Shown piece after piece: positions 25,589-32,441 of a stretch of DNA of 41,325 nt; position 1 is the first letter of the stretch; each line of letters starts with the position of its first letter. The notes beneath the pieces were generated by a model, which worked only from the letters and a program-made list of their open reading frames with translations, did no database searches and was not told the DNA's origin. The position numbers and the translations under genes are program-made. Source of the stretch: Acidobacteriota bacterium (GTDB lineage: Bacteria; Acidobacteriota; Terriglobia; UBA7540). The stretch covers positions 1 to 41,325 of the forward strand of contig JAJYLL010000039.1 of NCBI GenBank assembly GCA_021787735.1, written 5' to 3'.

Positions 25589-26117
25589 AAATCTCTTTCA
25601 CCCGCTCGATAGCCGACTGCGCATCCTTCGCGCCCACGGCCTTCTCAATTTCCTTCCGCTCTTTCTGCCGTTGCCGCTCGATTTGTTCAAGCTTCAATTC
25701 CAGCTCCTGCTTCGCTTGCTCCAACTGCTCGCGCCGCAATTTCAGTTCGGCCCAGTGCCGCTGCTCTCTCATAAGGAACTGCGGGCTTAGCGTCGCGCCG
25801 TCGTCCATGGCTTCCTGCACCAGTTCGAACAGTTGCGCCTGCTGGATGTCCGAAACCGCTTTGCCGTCGGCTATCAGCTCCGCGAAAGCCCGCGCCCGGT
25901 TCTTGATGGCGTCGATCCATTCCTTCTGTGGCTTCCATCTCCGCTGCTTGTAACTGGACAAGGTGGAAAGTGCGATCTCTTCCCCAAACTTCTCCTTCAC
26001 CGCCTCCCGGATTTCCGCCAGCCCGCCGTGCGAGTCCAGCATCAGATCGACCATCTGGCGCAGGCCGGGATGTGTCCCTTCCAGCCGCTCCACCTTGGTT
26101 GCATATTCCGTTGCCAT
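25572..26117 (-). CDS. Terminase small subunit, DUF3486 / Mu gp27-like (181 aa)
   Basis: Residues 1-60 form a helix-turn-helix-like region (HPGLRQMVDLMLDSHGGLAEIREAVKEKFGEEIALSTLSSYKQRRW) as in DUF3486 proteins. Residues 60-120 form the central domain. Residues 117-165 are a long charged coiled coil (REQLEQAKQELELKLEQIERQRQKERKEIEKAV). It would recognise the phage end for headful packaging. It lies 3 nt after the winged-helix gene and overlaps the large subunit. Confidence 0.87.
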   Translation of the reverse strand: MATEYATKVERLEGTHPGLRQMVDLMLDSHGGLAEIREAVKEKFGEEIALSTLSSYKQRRWKPQKEWIDAIKNRARAFAELIADGKAVSDIQQAQLFELVQEAMDDGATLSPQFLMREQRHWAELKLRREQLEQAKQELELKLEQIERQRQKERKEIEKAVGAKDAQSAIERVKEIYGLGQ

Positions 26118-26120
26118 TCA

Positions 26121-26429
26121 TCAGATCCTGACGCCTGGGTCGCCTGCTTTGCGGCCGTCCAAAAGATCAATTCCATCGGCAGTGATCCGAATGATCGCAA
26201 TCACTTTGGGTTTGCCCACGCCGCCATCGTGGATCTGAAATTCCAGCAGCCTCTTTGCCCGCAGGTATTCCAGGTGGAAGTCCATGTCCTCTTCGAGCAC
26301 GGAATAGCCGGCCAGGTCGAGAAGGTTCAGCAGCGAACGCCTCGTCAGCCAGCTCGGGAACGCTTCGGCAAGCTGCCGGAGAATTTCCCCTCGCGTTACT
26401 TCACGCTGGACGCTGTTCGACTTTGACAT
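26121..26429 (-). CDS. Winged-helix protein, Mu gp26 / VpaChn25_0724-like (102 aa)
   Basis: It has the pattern RGEILRQLAEAFPSWLTRRSLLNLLDLAGYSVLEEDMDFHLEYLRAKRLLEF followed by VIAIIRITADGIDLLDG. This is the winged-helix signature of the small family located between DUF2730 and DUF3486 genes in Mu-like phages. Its exact role in packaging or head assembly is not known. It overlaps the upstream membrane protein gene by 29 nt. Confidence 0.8.
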   Translation of the reverse strand: MSKSNSVQREVTRGEILRQLAEAFPSWLTRRSLLNLLDLAGYSVLEEDMDFHLEYLRAKRLLEFQIHDGGVGKPKVIAIIRITADGIDLLDGRKAGDPGVRI

Positions 26430-26790
26430 CTTCCCCCTCGATGTAGTTGAGTTTCCGGTTCATCGCTCGCACCGCCCGGTGCACGTCCTCTCTTTCCGCA
26501 TCGAATCTGTCCAGGCGCTGTGAGAGCAGTTCCACGCTCGCCTGCAGGTGCCGGTTTGCCTCTTTCTGAGTATCGATGTACTCGCCCAGAAGTCCCACCA
26601 GCTTGCCTTGATTTTCAACATGCACCTGCTGGCTACTCACCCATCCGCGCAGTGACCAGCTAATCTTCCAGATCGTCCCCACAAACGCCAGGCACGCCAG
26701 CAGAAAAGCGCCCAGGCCGCAAACCGCCAGAATGGTCGCCAGCGGCGTCATCATCGCGGCGGCCTCCAGCATGGCAGCGACAATGTTCAT
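26401..26790 (-). CDS. Membrane-anchored coiled-coil protein, DUF2730 / Mu gp25-like (129 aa)
   Basis: A transmembrane stretch at about 15-45 (PLATILAVCGLGAFLLACLAFVGTIWKI) is followed by a coiled coil (about 58-120: GLLGEYIDTQKEANRHLQASVELLSQRLDRFDAEREDVHRAVRAMNRKL). This is the DUF2730 layout, and the gene sits at the expected place ahead of gp26- and gp27-like genes. The start overlaps the upstream gene by 4 nt (ATGA). Confidence 0.78.
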   Translation of the reverse strand: MNIVAAMLEAAAMMTPLATILAVCGLGAFLLACLAFVGTIWKISWSLRGWVSSQQVHVENQGKLVGLLGEYIDTQKEANRHLQASVELLSQRLDRFDAEREDVHRAVRAMNRKLNYIEGEDVKVEQRPA

Positions 26791-27008
26791 GCCGCAGCCT
26801 CCTGCCGCAGCCCGTGGACGGGCAATCGCGGTCCTCTCTGCGGCGCCGGCAAGCCTTCCTCAACTCCAAACATTCCCTTCATCGCGTCTTCCATCTGCTT
26901 CGTTGGGCAGTACCATCCGCCAAACGCCTCCGGGTCCTCGGCCTGCCTGCGGTGCGTCTGGCACAGCGGCCCCGGAAACGGGCATGCCGGATCTCCCTGG
27001 CAGCGCAT
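26787..27008 (-). CDS. Cys-rich small protein (73 aa)
   Basis: Cysteines at residues 3, 9, 16 and 34 and a histidine at 19 (MRCQGDPACPFPGPLCQTHRRQ...GGWYCP) suggest one zinc site. Its last codons overlap the DUF2730-like gene (ATGA). Small Cys-rich proteins commonly sit at this point in Mu-like phages, but I do not know the function. Confidence 0.65.
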   Translation of the reverse strand: MRCQGDPACPFPGPLCQTHRRQAEDPEAFGGWYCPTKQMEDAMKGMFGVEEGLPAPQRGPRLPVHGLRQEAAA

Positions 27009-27056
27009 GGTTTTGAATCCTGTCTCTTAGCTCATGCCTGAATTTCCAGCCAAGCC

Positions 27057-27440
27057 CTACGCAGCCGCGACTGCGGCAACGATGCCAACCTTGCCGCCAC
27101 TCACGACAAGCTCGATGGCCAGATTCAGCAGCGCCTCGCCAATCGTCAGGCCGGCTTGCTTCAGAGCTGAAACCGATAGAGCCGAGGCAAACGCCTTAAT
27201 GGCCGCTCCCGCTCCGCCTTTCAGCGCCGAGGCTGCCAGCACGCAGGCATTCTTGATGATCTCGCCGGCCTTCTGCTTCAGCAGCTCTTCAGCAGCCGTC
27301 TTCATGGCTTCGAAGCCCTTGCTGCCCAAAACTTCCTCATAGAGCTTCACCAACTCGCTGCCCGTCGCATGCACCAGCACAGATCCTTCGTGCTCGATGT
27401 CCGTCAGAATCGTTTTTGCTTCCGTCGCCACGTCAACCAT
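27057..27440 (-). CDS. Ala-rich helical, partly hydrophobic protein (127 aa)
   Basis: ATG 27440 is chosen for the GGAGG upstream. The first half is amphipathic (VDVATEAKTILTDIEHEGSVLVHATGSELVKLYEEVLG). The second half (about 60-127) is Ala/Leu/Val-rich with a hydrophobic end (AIELVVSGGKVGIVAAVAAA) that could insert in the membrane. It lies at the border of lysis and packaging modules. It could be a lysis accessory or membrane-active protein, but no family is recognised. Confidence 0.55.
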   Translation of the reverse strand: MVDVATEAKTILTDIEHEGSVLVHATGSELVKLYEEVLGSKGFEAMKTAAEELLKQKAGEIIKNACVLAASALKGGAGAAIKAFASALSVSALKQAGLTIGEALLNLAIELVVSGGKVGIVAAVAAA

Positions 27441-27451
27441 TTCAAGCCTCC

Positions 27452-27489
27452 CTCTCAAATTTCAAATCTTCGATCTGCAATCTTTAATG
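27452..27489. repeat. CAAATTTCAAATC-type repeat string in an intergenic gap
   Basis: The plus strand reads CTCAAATTTCAAATCTTCGA then TCTGCAATCTTTAATGC, spaced at about 9-10 bp. It fills the gap between the 234-aa and 127-aa genes and contains the end of the upstream coding region. Related strings occur at 30903, 34471, 38962 and 39264. Confidence 0.55.
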
Positions 27490-28188
27490 CACTGCCGAAT
27501 AAATCTGCGCGCCGTGCGCCGCCGGCGAAAGCAGCGTGGTCAAGACATGCCACGCAAAATTCCCCGGCTTCATCAGTTGCCGCTCTTTCACCACCACCAT
27601 GTCGAGCCCCGTCTTGATGTCCGCCGTGCTTGCCTGCACGTTAGCGATAGACCTTGGAATGTCAGGATTGTTCGCCAGGTCCGCCATGCCGCCGGTCGCC
27701 AGCGCCAGGTTCGCCTCGATTACCCGAAGGCCCTCAAGGTTTTCCGTAAGCCGGCGCCCCGCGGAGTTTAGCGTTTTTACCGCCTCCGTCGCGCGGGGCA
27801 GAAGCTCACTATTAACGCGCGTATTCGTGCCGTCGATAAAAGCCGTCAAGGCTGCAGCGCCCGCGTCCGTGTCCTGCAAGGTCTTCACCGCTTCCGCCGT
27901 CGCCTCGCGCAGCAGGCGCCGCTGTTCGAGCGCCGCCTGCCGCGTGGTGATGGAAGTTTTGCGGACCTCCGCCGCCGTGCCGCCAATCGAGAGAATTACG
28001 CGGCGCGCATCGGTCAGCGTCGCCGTGGCTTTCGATTCCAGGGCCAGCGTGCTCGCCGTTAGTTCCTGGCTGCCCGTTCGCGCCGTCCTCATCAGCGCTG
28101 CAGCCTCCAGCAGAAAGATCGACAGCGAAAGCAGCGCCATAATCTGCGCCGCCCTCAGCGCCACTCGCCCTGTCTGCCGCCAGTTCAT
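27484..28188 (-). CDS. Membrane-anchored coiled-coil protein of the lysis region (234 aa)
   Basis: One transmembrane segment lies at about 12-33 (AAQIMALLSLSIFLLEAAALM). A long Ala/Thr/Leu/Glu-rich coiled coil follows (about 38-185). The topology resembles tail or spanin-like membrane-tethered rods, but there is no lipobox and it is longer than a typical Rz. It overlaps the holin candidate by 4 nt, which links it to lysis. The end (HVLTTLLSPAAHGAQI) is weakly hydrophobic. Confidence 0.6.
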   Translation of the reverse strand: MNWRQTGRVALRAAQIMALLSLSIFLLEAAALMRTARTGSQELTASTLALESKATATLTDARRVILSIGGTAAEVRKTSITTRQAALEQRRLLREATAEAVKTLQDTDAGAAALTAFIDGTNTRVNSELLPRATEAVKTLNSAGRRLTENLEGLRVIEANLALATGGMADLANNPDIPRSIANVQASTADIKTGLDMVVVKERQLMKPGNFAWHVLTTLLSPAAHGAQIYSAVH

Positions 28189-28436
28189 AATTTCGCGCCC
28201 GTCGTGGTCTCTGTCAGCAACGCCGCTTTCTGAATGTTCCGGGCATTGATGGCTTCAGCAACCTGTCCAAGATTGACGGCTAGCGTGTGCATTGTCCCGT
28301 AGAACCAGAAGTAGAGGCGCCCGTCCTGGGGCATGGGCTTGGGCAAGTTCGACACCGCAGCCATAAAGATCACATAGGCGCAGAAGAGCAAGATCGCGTT
28401 TGCATGGACAAAATTCAAAACTTGCTGTTCGAGCAT
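28185..28436 (-). CDS. Holin candidate, small membrane protein (83 aa)
   Basis: It has a hydrophobic segment at about 12-33 (NAILLFCAYVIFMAAVSNLP), a short charged loop, and a second at about 41-58 (LYFWFYGTMHTLAVNLGQV), then a polar tail. The two-segment layout and the place two genes from the lysozyme fit a class II holin. Without family similarity this remains inference. Confidence 0.55.
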   Translation of the reverse strand: MLEQQVLNFVHANAILLFCAYVIFMAAVSNLPKPMPQDGRLYFWFYGTMHTLAVNLGQVAEAINARNIQKAALLTETTTGAKL

Positions 28437-28477
28437 CTCTCTTCCTCAGTAGGCTTCCACCCCGAGATGGAACCGCC

Positions 28478-28873
28478 TTACTTTCCGACGGCGCCCAAGC
28501 TGCCGGGCGCCGTGAGGTCCGCGCTTCCTAAAGGGACTGTGGCCGAGGCCTCGTTGCTCGGCGAGCTGCAGACTTCTTTGCTGGTCGCGAGGTCGACGTC
28601 ACATTCCCGCGCGATGTAGAAATATTTGGTGTTCGCAAGCACGTTGGAGTCTGTGTACGCAAGCGACGCCGGATTGATACCTGTCGGGTTGATCGGCGTA
28701 GTCGCCTCTGCTCCGGTCGCCGTGCCGCGATAAATATTGATATATGCGCCCGTCGGAATAACCGCTGGCGCGGTCCATGTCAGGTCCACTGCATGGCCGC
28801 TTTGCGCATTCGCCGGCATCGCGGCTACAGCCAGCAGCATCAGCGCGATGGATGCAATCAAAATCTTCCTCAT
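28478..28873 (-). CDS. Exported protein with fibronectin type III-like domain (131 aa)
   Basis: The signal peptide MRKILIASIALMLLAVAAMPANAQ is cleaved after about residue 24. The mature part shows the Fn3 pattern: VDLTWTAPAVIPTGAYINIYRGT, LAYTDSNVLANTKYFYIARECD, SSPSNEASATVP. Two Cys (residues about 90 and 102) could form a disulfide. Its start overlaps the lysozyme stop by 4 nt. It may be a surface-binding or cell-envelope protein made by the lysogen or carried on the virion. Confidence 0.7.
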   Translation of the reverse strand: MRKILIASIALMLLAVAAMPANAQSGHAVDLTWTAPAVIPTGAYINIYRGTATGAEATTPINPTGINPASLAYTDSNVLANTKYFYIARECDVDLATSKEVCSSPSNEASATVPLGSADLTAPGSLGAVGK

Positions 28874-29664
28874 GCTTTTTCCTCCTGCCCGCTGCCTCCT
28901 GCCTTCTGGCCCCCGACCCCCGACTCCCGAATGCCGACTCCCGATTCGCTGCCTTTATCAGGAGGGACGGAGGGCGCTGCAGGTCGGGGCAGACCTGCAG
29001 TACTGCCGCCCTCCGTTTCGGCGTGCATTGCCGGGGAGGTCAGCTCCGGCAATCTTGTTGGGGCCTGTCCAGCGGAAGCGGAGACGCCCTCTCCGCTGAG
29101 GGACCATCCTTGAGGCCAGTCAATCGGAGCAAACCTGTCATACGTGGGAAGCGCTTGTTGCGCGGCCACGTAAGGCCGCCAGTCCATGCCCAGAAAGACG
29201 ACCTGCTCGATTCTGCGCCGCGCTAGCAGGTTCGGAGAAACCTGGCCGCCCACATGGCACCAGCGCGGGAATTGCATCCAAGCGCCGCGATAGTCTCCTG
29301 CATCCAGCAGCCGCGCCAGAGTGCTCGACTCGACGGCTGCGATGCCAAGGTTGTACCCGAAGTCCGCGAGCGCATCCACAATGCCCTGCGTGAGCATGCG
29401 CGGCGAGAAGCAGCGAAAAATGCCCGCAACAACGTTGGAAGCATCCTCGAGCAGCCAATCCTCGGCTTGCGCCATGGAGCAGATAGCGAAGCGCGAAACG
29501 CCGTGGTGGCCGTAGCCGATGCTGTAGCCTCCGGAGTCTTTGTACGCGAACCTACGAAAGCCCTCATTGTGGCGAATCAGAGCGAGGCAGGACGCCGAAG
29601 GCCCTCTTGGAAAGCGGAAGGCGCTCTGCGGAATCTGCGAAATCTGTGGACTATTTTCGGTCAA
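28870..29664 (-). CDS. Phage lysozyme, GH24-type endolysin with repeat-derived termini (264 aa)
   Basis: Residues 26-175 match T4/lambdoid-type lysozymes: HNEGFRRFAYKDSGGYSIGYGH gives E34, D43 and S48, with Ser in the place of the usual Thr. ALADFGYNLGIAAVESSTLARLL and ARRRIEQVVFL follow. It cuts peptidoglycan at lysis. The start is TTG 29664 with no clear ribosome binding site; no other start fits. The N-terminus (PQISQIPQS) and C-terminus (SESGVGIRESGVGGQ) are encoded by dispersed repeat strings (29624-29652, 28911-28949), so both ends look like later additions. Confidence 0.8.
   Translation of the reverse strand: MTENSPQISQIPQSAFRFPRGPSASCLALIRHNEGFRRFAYKDSGGYSIGYGHHGVSRFAICSMAQAEDWLLEDASNVVAGIFRCFSPRMLTQGIVDALADFGYNLGIAAVESSTLARLLDAGDYRGAWMQFPRWCHVGGQVSPNLLARRRIEQVVFLGMDWRPYVAAQQALPTYDRFAPIDWPQGWSLSGEGVSASAGQAPTRLPELTSPAMHAETEGGSTAGLPRPAAPSVPPDKGSESGVGIRESGVGGQKAGGSGQEEKA
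28911..28949. repeat. CCCGACTCCCGA repeat string in the lysozyme 3' end
   Basis: The plus strand reads CCCCGACCCCCGACTCCCGA then ATGCCGACTCCCGATTCG, with decameric spacing. It is in frame and encodes ESGVGIRESGVGG near the lysozyme C-terminus, outside the catalytic domain. Confidence 0.6.
29624..29652. repeat. TCTGCGNAATCTGTGGA repeat at the lysozyme start
   Basis: Near copies occur at 30802-30835 and 35069-35099, with a degenerate one at 33792-33818. On the minus strand they encode xITQIxQTE-type N-termini in four different proteins. Confidence 0.65.
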
Positions 29665-30089
29665 AGCGGGTAGCAGCAGCTATGCGCACTCGCTGCCACC
29701 CTCAGCCCCTCAGCGTCCCGAGGAGCCTAAGATCAAGTTGCTGGGGCGGCGCTAGACTCGCCGCCCCGATTCACTTAATGGGGATCGCGGACTATGAACT
29801 ACAATCCCATCCCCTCTACCGGTCCGCGTCTGGCAGGACGTTTAATGCCTGGGGCCTTTCGCGGCGGAGGCCCCGGGACCGCGCTCTTTAAGTCACCCGA
29901 AGCTCACAATTCATAATTCACAATTCATAATTGCTTTTTCACGGCTTCGGCGGCCAAGCCCTGGGGAGGGGAGCGGGCCGTTCACGTCGTCCCGCCTCGC
30001 TCAGCCGCCTCCGCCCTTCATTGCGTCCGTCTCGGACGCCGTGCCGGTATGCTGCAACCGGCCCAACCAGGAGAATCGTCCTTAACCAG
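29665..30089. other. 425-bp gap without a recognisable gene; hairpins and repeats
   Basis: It separates the lysozyme from the early accessory genes. It holds two strong inverted repeats: GGGGCGGCG/CGCCGCCCC at 29743-29767 with a 7-nt loop, and CCTGGGGCCT/AGGCCCCGGG at 29848-29877 with one mismatch and a 10-nt loop. It also holds an AATTCATAATTCACAATTC string at 29905-29933. It could carry a late-gene promoter or a terminator of the early transcript, but I see no convincing -35/-10 pair or T-run. Confidence 0.45.
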
Positions 30090-30305
30090 TCATTTACCTA
30101 TCATCAGGTATTTCCCGGCGTCAATACTTTTGTGGCCCTCGGACGGTGACTGCCCAAGATGTTGTGGTTTTTCTTCAGCCGGACGCTCATAAGTCGTGAA
30201 TCGGTGGCCGCAAGGGCCGCACAGGCGCCTCCGCCAGTTCATCGGCCCAACGTGCCGCTTATCGACCACCACCGTCTTGTTCTCTCCGCATTTCGGACAA
30301 TTCAT
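30090..30305 (-). CDS. Zinc-ribbon protein resembling the NrdR N-terminal domain (71 aa)
   Basis: ATG 30305 overlaps the stop of the upstream gene (ATGA). MNCPKCGENKTVVVDKRHV then NWRRRLCGPCGHRFTTYERP has the two CxxC knuckles and RRxxC..C..RFTTYE layout of the NrdR zinc ribbon, without the ATP-cone that follows in true NrdR. It could bind DNA or a polymerase. It is not expected to regulate ribonucleotide reductase itself. Confidence 0.7.
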   Translation of the reverse strand: MNCPKCGENKTVVVDKRHVGPMNWRRRLCGPCGHRFTTYERPAEEKPQHLGQSPSEGHKSIDAGKYLMIGK

Positions 30306-30835
30306 ATCGCCCCCGCCCCCAGCACCCTGCAGATTTCTCCGTCGCCGCACCTAAACCCGCACCCAATGCAGCTCGGCCTCGTGGCATGGGCGTCTCGCCC
30401 ATGTGTATCTTCTCTTATGGCCGCTGCCAGCCGAAGCATCGTTCTCGGCGCCCGAATCGCCACCTGAGCCAGCAATCCTTTAATATTCCCAGGCGGCGCC
30501 TGCCAGGTGAAGGTGGCATGGGCATCCTGCCCATGTTTCCCCGCTCCTTCGCATTTTGCCTCCAGAGGCATGCTTCGCTCCCGAATGGCCGCTGGCACGG
30601 ACTTGGGCCTCTCAAAGCGGTGTACACCGCTTTTCCGCCTCTTCCGCGATGCCTCTATGCGCCGATGCTCATCCGGTTTCAGCCTCTTCAGCGGGTGCCT
30701 CTCGTCCTTCGCCTTCTGCCGGCACCCCGCGCAGCAATATTTCTGGTTGCTCCGCTTCGCCATAAAGATTGTCCGGCAAGCCAGCCTCCCGCACGGCCTT
30801 TCAGTCTGCGCAATCTGCGTAATCTGTGGATTCAT
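30302..30835 (-). CDS. Zinc-finger-like accessory protein carrying two palindromic repeat insertions (177 aa)
   Basis: Residues 14-40 hold a Cys cluster (PCGRLACRTIFMAKRSNQ then KYCCAGCRQKA) like the small zinc fingers of phage DNA-binding proteins. This supports ATG 30835 as start, although that start lies in a TCTGCG-type repeat coding MNPQITQIAQTE. Residues about 104-110 and 144-150 are HGQDAHAT and HGRDAHAT, each encoded by a CATGGGC palindrome. After the zinc part the sequence is basic and of low complexity. It may be a small zinc protein extended by repeats. Confidence 0.55.
   Translation of the reverse strand: MNPQITQIAQTERPCGRLACRTIFMAKRSNQKYCCAGCRQKAKDERHPLKRLKPDEHRRIEASRKRRKSGVHRFERPKSVPAAIRERSMPLEAKCEGAGKHGQDAHATFTWQAPPGNIKGLLAQVAIRAPRTMLRLAAAIREDTHGRDAHATRPSCIGCGFRCGDGEICRVLGAGAI
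30381..30403. repeat. Palindromic element GTGGCATGGGCG-tct-CGCCCATG, copy 1
   Basis: A perfect 8-bp stem (CATGGGCG/CGCCCATG) with a 3-nt loop. It is in frame in the 177-aa protein, coding THGRDAHAT. Copies 2 and 3 are at 30513 and 33514. Confidence 0.75.
30513..30535. repeat. Palindromic element GTGGCATGGGCA-tcc-TGCCCATG, copy 2
   Basis: Same layout as copy 1 with compensating changes: CATGGGCA pairs TGCCCATG. Both stem arms changed together, so the fold is conserved. It is in frame and codes KHGQDAHAT. Confidence 0.75.
30802..30835. repeat. TCTGCGCAATCTGCGTAATC repeat at the start of the 177-aa gene
   Basis: Units of 9-10 bp. The repeat supplies the start codon and first 11 residues of the gene at 30302-30835. 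Confidence 0.65.
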
Positions 30836-30857
30836 TCGCTCGCCGTCCCTGTTTTCC

Positions 30858-30975
30858 CTATTCGCAACTCGCTACACACCATTCGCCAGGCTTTCCCCAT
30901 TTCCAATTTCAAATTTCAAATCAGTGGTCTCGTTCGGCGCGCCCTTTGATAATTCATAATTCACAATTCATAATT
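30858..30975. repeat. Cluster of three repeat strings in a 118-bp gap
   Basis: It holds CTATTCGCAACTCGCTACAC at 30858, AATTTCAAATTTCAAATC at 30904 and AATTCATAATTCACAATTC at 30950. These are three different string families end to end between two accessory genes. The last forms the end of the 69-aa gene (IMNCEL). Confidence 0.6.
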
Positions 30976-31163
30976 TCTTTTTCCATCTTCCCCACGCATT
31001 CCCAAAAGAAAGCGTCGCATTCCTCCGGGTTCCTAAACTGCCGCTGCACCACCGACCCCGACAGCGCCTTGTATCTCACCAGGTATCCCCGCCGGTTACG
31101 CTGCCACTCAACCGTCGCCTTCCCAATCGCCTTCGTCCCCGGCAGCAACGATTCCTGAAGCAT
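30954..31163 (-). CDS. Small accessory protein (69 aa)
   Basis: The product contains KATVEWQRNRRGYLVRYKALSGSVVQRQFRNPEECDAFFWECV, a compact alpha/beta sequence with a Trp/Arg-rich strand pair that could bind nucleic acid. The last six residues (IMNCEL) come from a dispersed AATTCATAATTCAC string, so the original stop may have been lost or replaced. Function unknown. Confidence 0.6.
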   Translation of the reverse strand: MLQESLLPGTKAIGKATVEWQRNRRGYLVRYKALSGSVVQRQFRNPEECDAFFWECVGKMEKEIMNCEL

Positions 31164-31175
31164 CGAACCCCTTCT

Positions 31176-31250
31176 CGAATAGCAAATCGCGAGTAGCGAG
31201 TTGGGTTGAAGCTCTTCCCCTATTCGTTATTGGCTATTCGCTGCTCGCTC
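31176..31250. repeat. CGAATAGCNAATCGCGAGTAG and TATTCGTTATTGGCTATTCG repeat strings
   Basis: Decameric strings at 31176-31205 and 31220-31250 fill the gap and form the last codons (SEQRIANNE) of the 171-aa gene. Confidence 0.6.
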
Positions 31251-31735
31251 GGGCGGCTCAGCCGCCGCCTCACTTCCTCAATCTCGCACCCATCGCGCCT
31301 TGCAATCCGGCTGAGCAATTCCTCAATTTCCGAATGCGCCTCTCGCGGCGTCAGCTCGTCGGCCCGATATTTCTGGAAACGTGCCCGCAGACGGTCGCTC
31401 AGCATCCTGTCCCAGGGGGCGCCAAACAATTCCTGAGCAAGCTGCGCAATCATCCTCGCCCGATACGCCGGTCCGTCGCCCGATTCCTCCCGCATGCACT
31501 TGATCAGGAACTTGGCCTCGCCGGGCTTCAGTTCCCCCCAACTCGCTATTCGCGATTCGCTATTCACGGCCCCCAGCTTCTCATTCGTCCACCAGATCCG
31601 CAGCTCCCGCTCCGTCATCTCTTCACTCGGCGCAGCCAGATTAGGCGAGAGTTTTCTCCATTCCGCGTGCAAAGCCCGCAGCAGTTCCGGATGGCGCTTT
31701 AGCCCGCTCTGCGGCGTTGCGGTTGCTTTGCTCAT
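31220..31735 (-). CDS. Early accessory protein, possibly GemA-like (171 aa)
   Basis: ATG 31735 overlaps the upstream stop (ATGA). The helical protein contains HPELLRALHAEWRKLSPNLAAPSEEMTERELRIWWTNEKLG and WGELKPGEAKFLIKCMREES, then helices rich in Arg/Glu. The layout (Trp helix, then 'L.pgEa.~LI..mr') is distantly reminiscent of Mu GemA/gp16-type regulators, at low confidence. Residues 58-66 (NSESRIASW) are encoded by an in-frame ATTCGCTATTCGCG string at 31540-31567, and the C-terminus by another. Confidence 0.6.
   Translation of the reverse strand: MSKATATPQSGLKRHPELLRALHAEWRKLSPNLAAPSEEMTERELRIWWTNEKLGAVNSESRIASWGELKPGEAKFLIKCMREESGDGPAYRARMIAQLAQELFGAPWDRMLSDRLRARFQKYRADELTPREAHSEIEELLSRIARRDGCEIEEVRRRLSRPSEQRIANNE
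31540..31567. repeat. CTCGCTATTCGCGATTCGCTATTC string inside the 171-aa gene
   Basis: Three decamer-like units in frame, coding VNSESRIAS between two helices of the protein. The string is a multiple of the local reading frame, so the protein is extended but not broken. Confidence 0.65.
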
Positions 31736-31974
31736 CCCCGCCTCCTCTTCATCTCTTGCGCGTGCGGGAAGCAATAATCCGTGTCCGGCTCGATGTGCGT
31801 CGTGCAGCGGTGGCACATCGGACGGTCGCATGTGCTCCCTGCCTTCCCGCCCGTCAGAGGAAAATCACAAAGCTTTGTCGATGCCTTGCCGCAATAGCAG
31901 CAGGGTTTCGGCTTCGGCAAGCCGCAAACAACCGCAAACCCTCCGCCAGGGAGCTTCAATGTTCCGCAGGCCAT
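31732..31974 (-). CDS. Cys-rich probable zinc protein (80 aa)
   Basis: ATG 31974 is preferred because the upstream in-frame sequence is a repeat string (31988-32022). The product has nine Cys and two conserved His: CG at 3-4 and 17-18, CCYCG at 25-29, C at 36, C at 49, CHRC at 54-57, then YCFPH. The spacing would fit two zinc sites. Function unknown; it overlaps the 171-aa gene by 4 nt. Confidence 0.65.
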   Translation of the reverse strand: MACGTLKLPGGGFAVVCGLPKPKPCCYCGKASTKLCDFPLTGGKAGSTCDRPMCHRCTTHIEPDTDYCFPHAQEMKRRRG

Positions 31975-31987
31975 TACCGCCGCCTCT

Positions 31988-32040
31988 CTTTCATCCTTCA
32001 TCCTTCCCACTTCATACTTCAGAGCGTGTCCCACGCTCTG
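31988..32040. repeat. TTCATCCTTCATCCTTCC string next to an AGAGCGTG palindrome
   Basis: 31988-32010 has ATCCTTCATCCTTCC units. 32020-32040 is a perfect 9-bp palindrome, CAGAGCGTG-tcc-CACGCTCTG, with a 3-nt loop. The palindrome forms the end (RAWDTL) of the 140-aa gene. Its stem and 3-nt loop design parallels the CATGGGC element. Confidence 0.65.
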
Positions 32041-32441
32041 CCATCTTCCCGCTCCGGCTCAAACGGATGCCCTTCCCAATACGCCGCCGTCGTCTCCGCC
32101 AGCGCCGCCATCGGCTTTCCCCATTTGTCGAGCGGCGACTTCACATAATTCGGCAGCTTGTTGATCCACAGAAACGGGTCTTCGGCTGTGTTCACGCCGC
32201 TCGATGCAAACCGGAACCAGACCGCCTCCCGCAGCCACTCCACCGGCCAGTTCGGGTTCGCCTTCAAAAACTGCCCCAGGCGCTTTGCCACCCGCCCCGG
32301 GTTCGGCAGCGGCAGCCCATCATTGTGCGCCCGGTACATCCGATCGAGTTCCACCATCAGCCGATGGTGCCGCGCATCCACTTTCCGCCCGCCATCCTGA
32401 GCGGAGCGAAGGATCCCTGCATTTGCTTTGCCCTTTGTCAT
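32019..32441 (-). CDS. Early accessory protein of unknown function (140 aa)
   Basis: ATG 32441 overlaps the DUF4326 gene's stop (ATGA). The core (about residues 25-125) is HHRLMVELDRMYRAHNDGLPLPNPGRVAKRLGQFLKANPNWP then VEWLREAVWFRFASSGVN and PFLWINKLPNYVKSPLDKWGKP, a helical sequence resembling small phage replication accessory proteins, unassigned. Residues 9-17 (GILRSAQDG) come from a dispersed repeat and the last six from a palindrome, so both ends are repeat-made. Confidence 0.6.
   Translation of the reverse strand: MTKGKANAGILRSAQDGGRKVDARHHRLMVELDRMYRAHNDGLPLPNPGRVAKRLGQFLKANPNWPVEWLREAVWFRFASSGVNTAEDPFLWINKLPNYVKSPLDKWGKPMAALAETTAAYWEGHPFEPEREDGRAWDTL
32393..32415. repeat. Dispersed 'ATCCTGAGCGGAGCGAAGGATC' repeat in the 140-aa gene
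   Basis: The plus strand has ATCCTGAGCGGAGCGAAGG followed by ATC. I know it as a widespread dispersed repeat of acidobacterial-type genomes (translations such as ILRSAQDD or HPERSEGS). It is in frame, adding GILRSAQDG near the N-terminus. Confidence 0.65.

Noticed and set aside
29743..29767. Intrinsic terminator at the GGGGCGGCG stem
   Set aside because: The stem is strong but no T-run follows on either strand.
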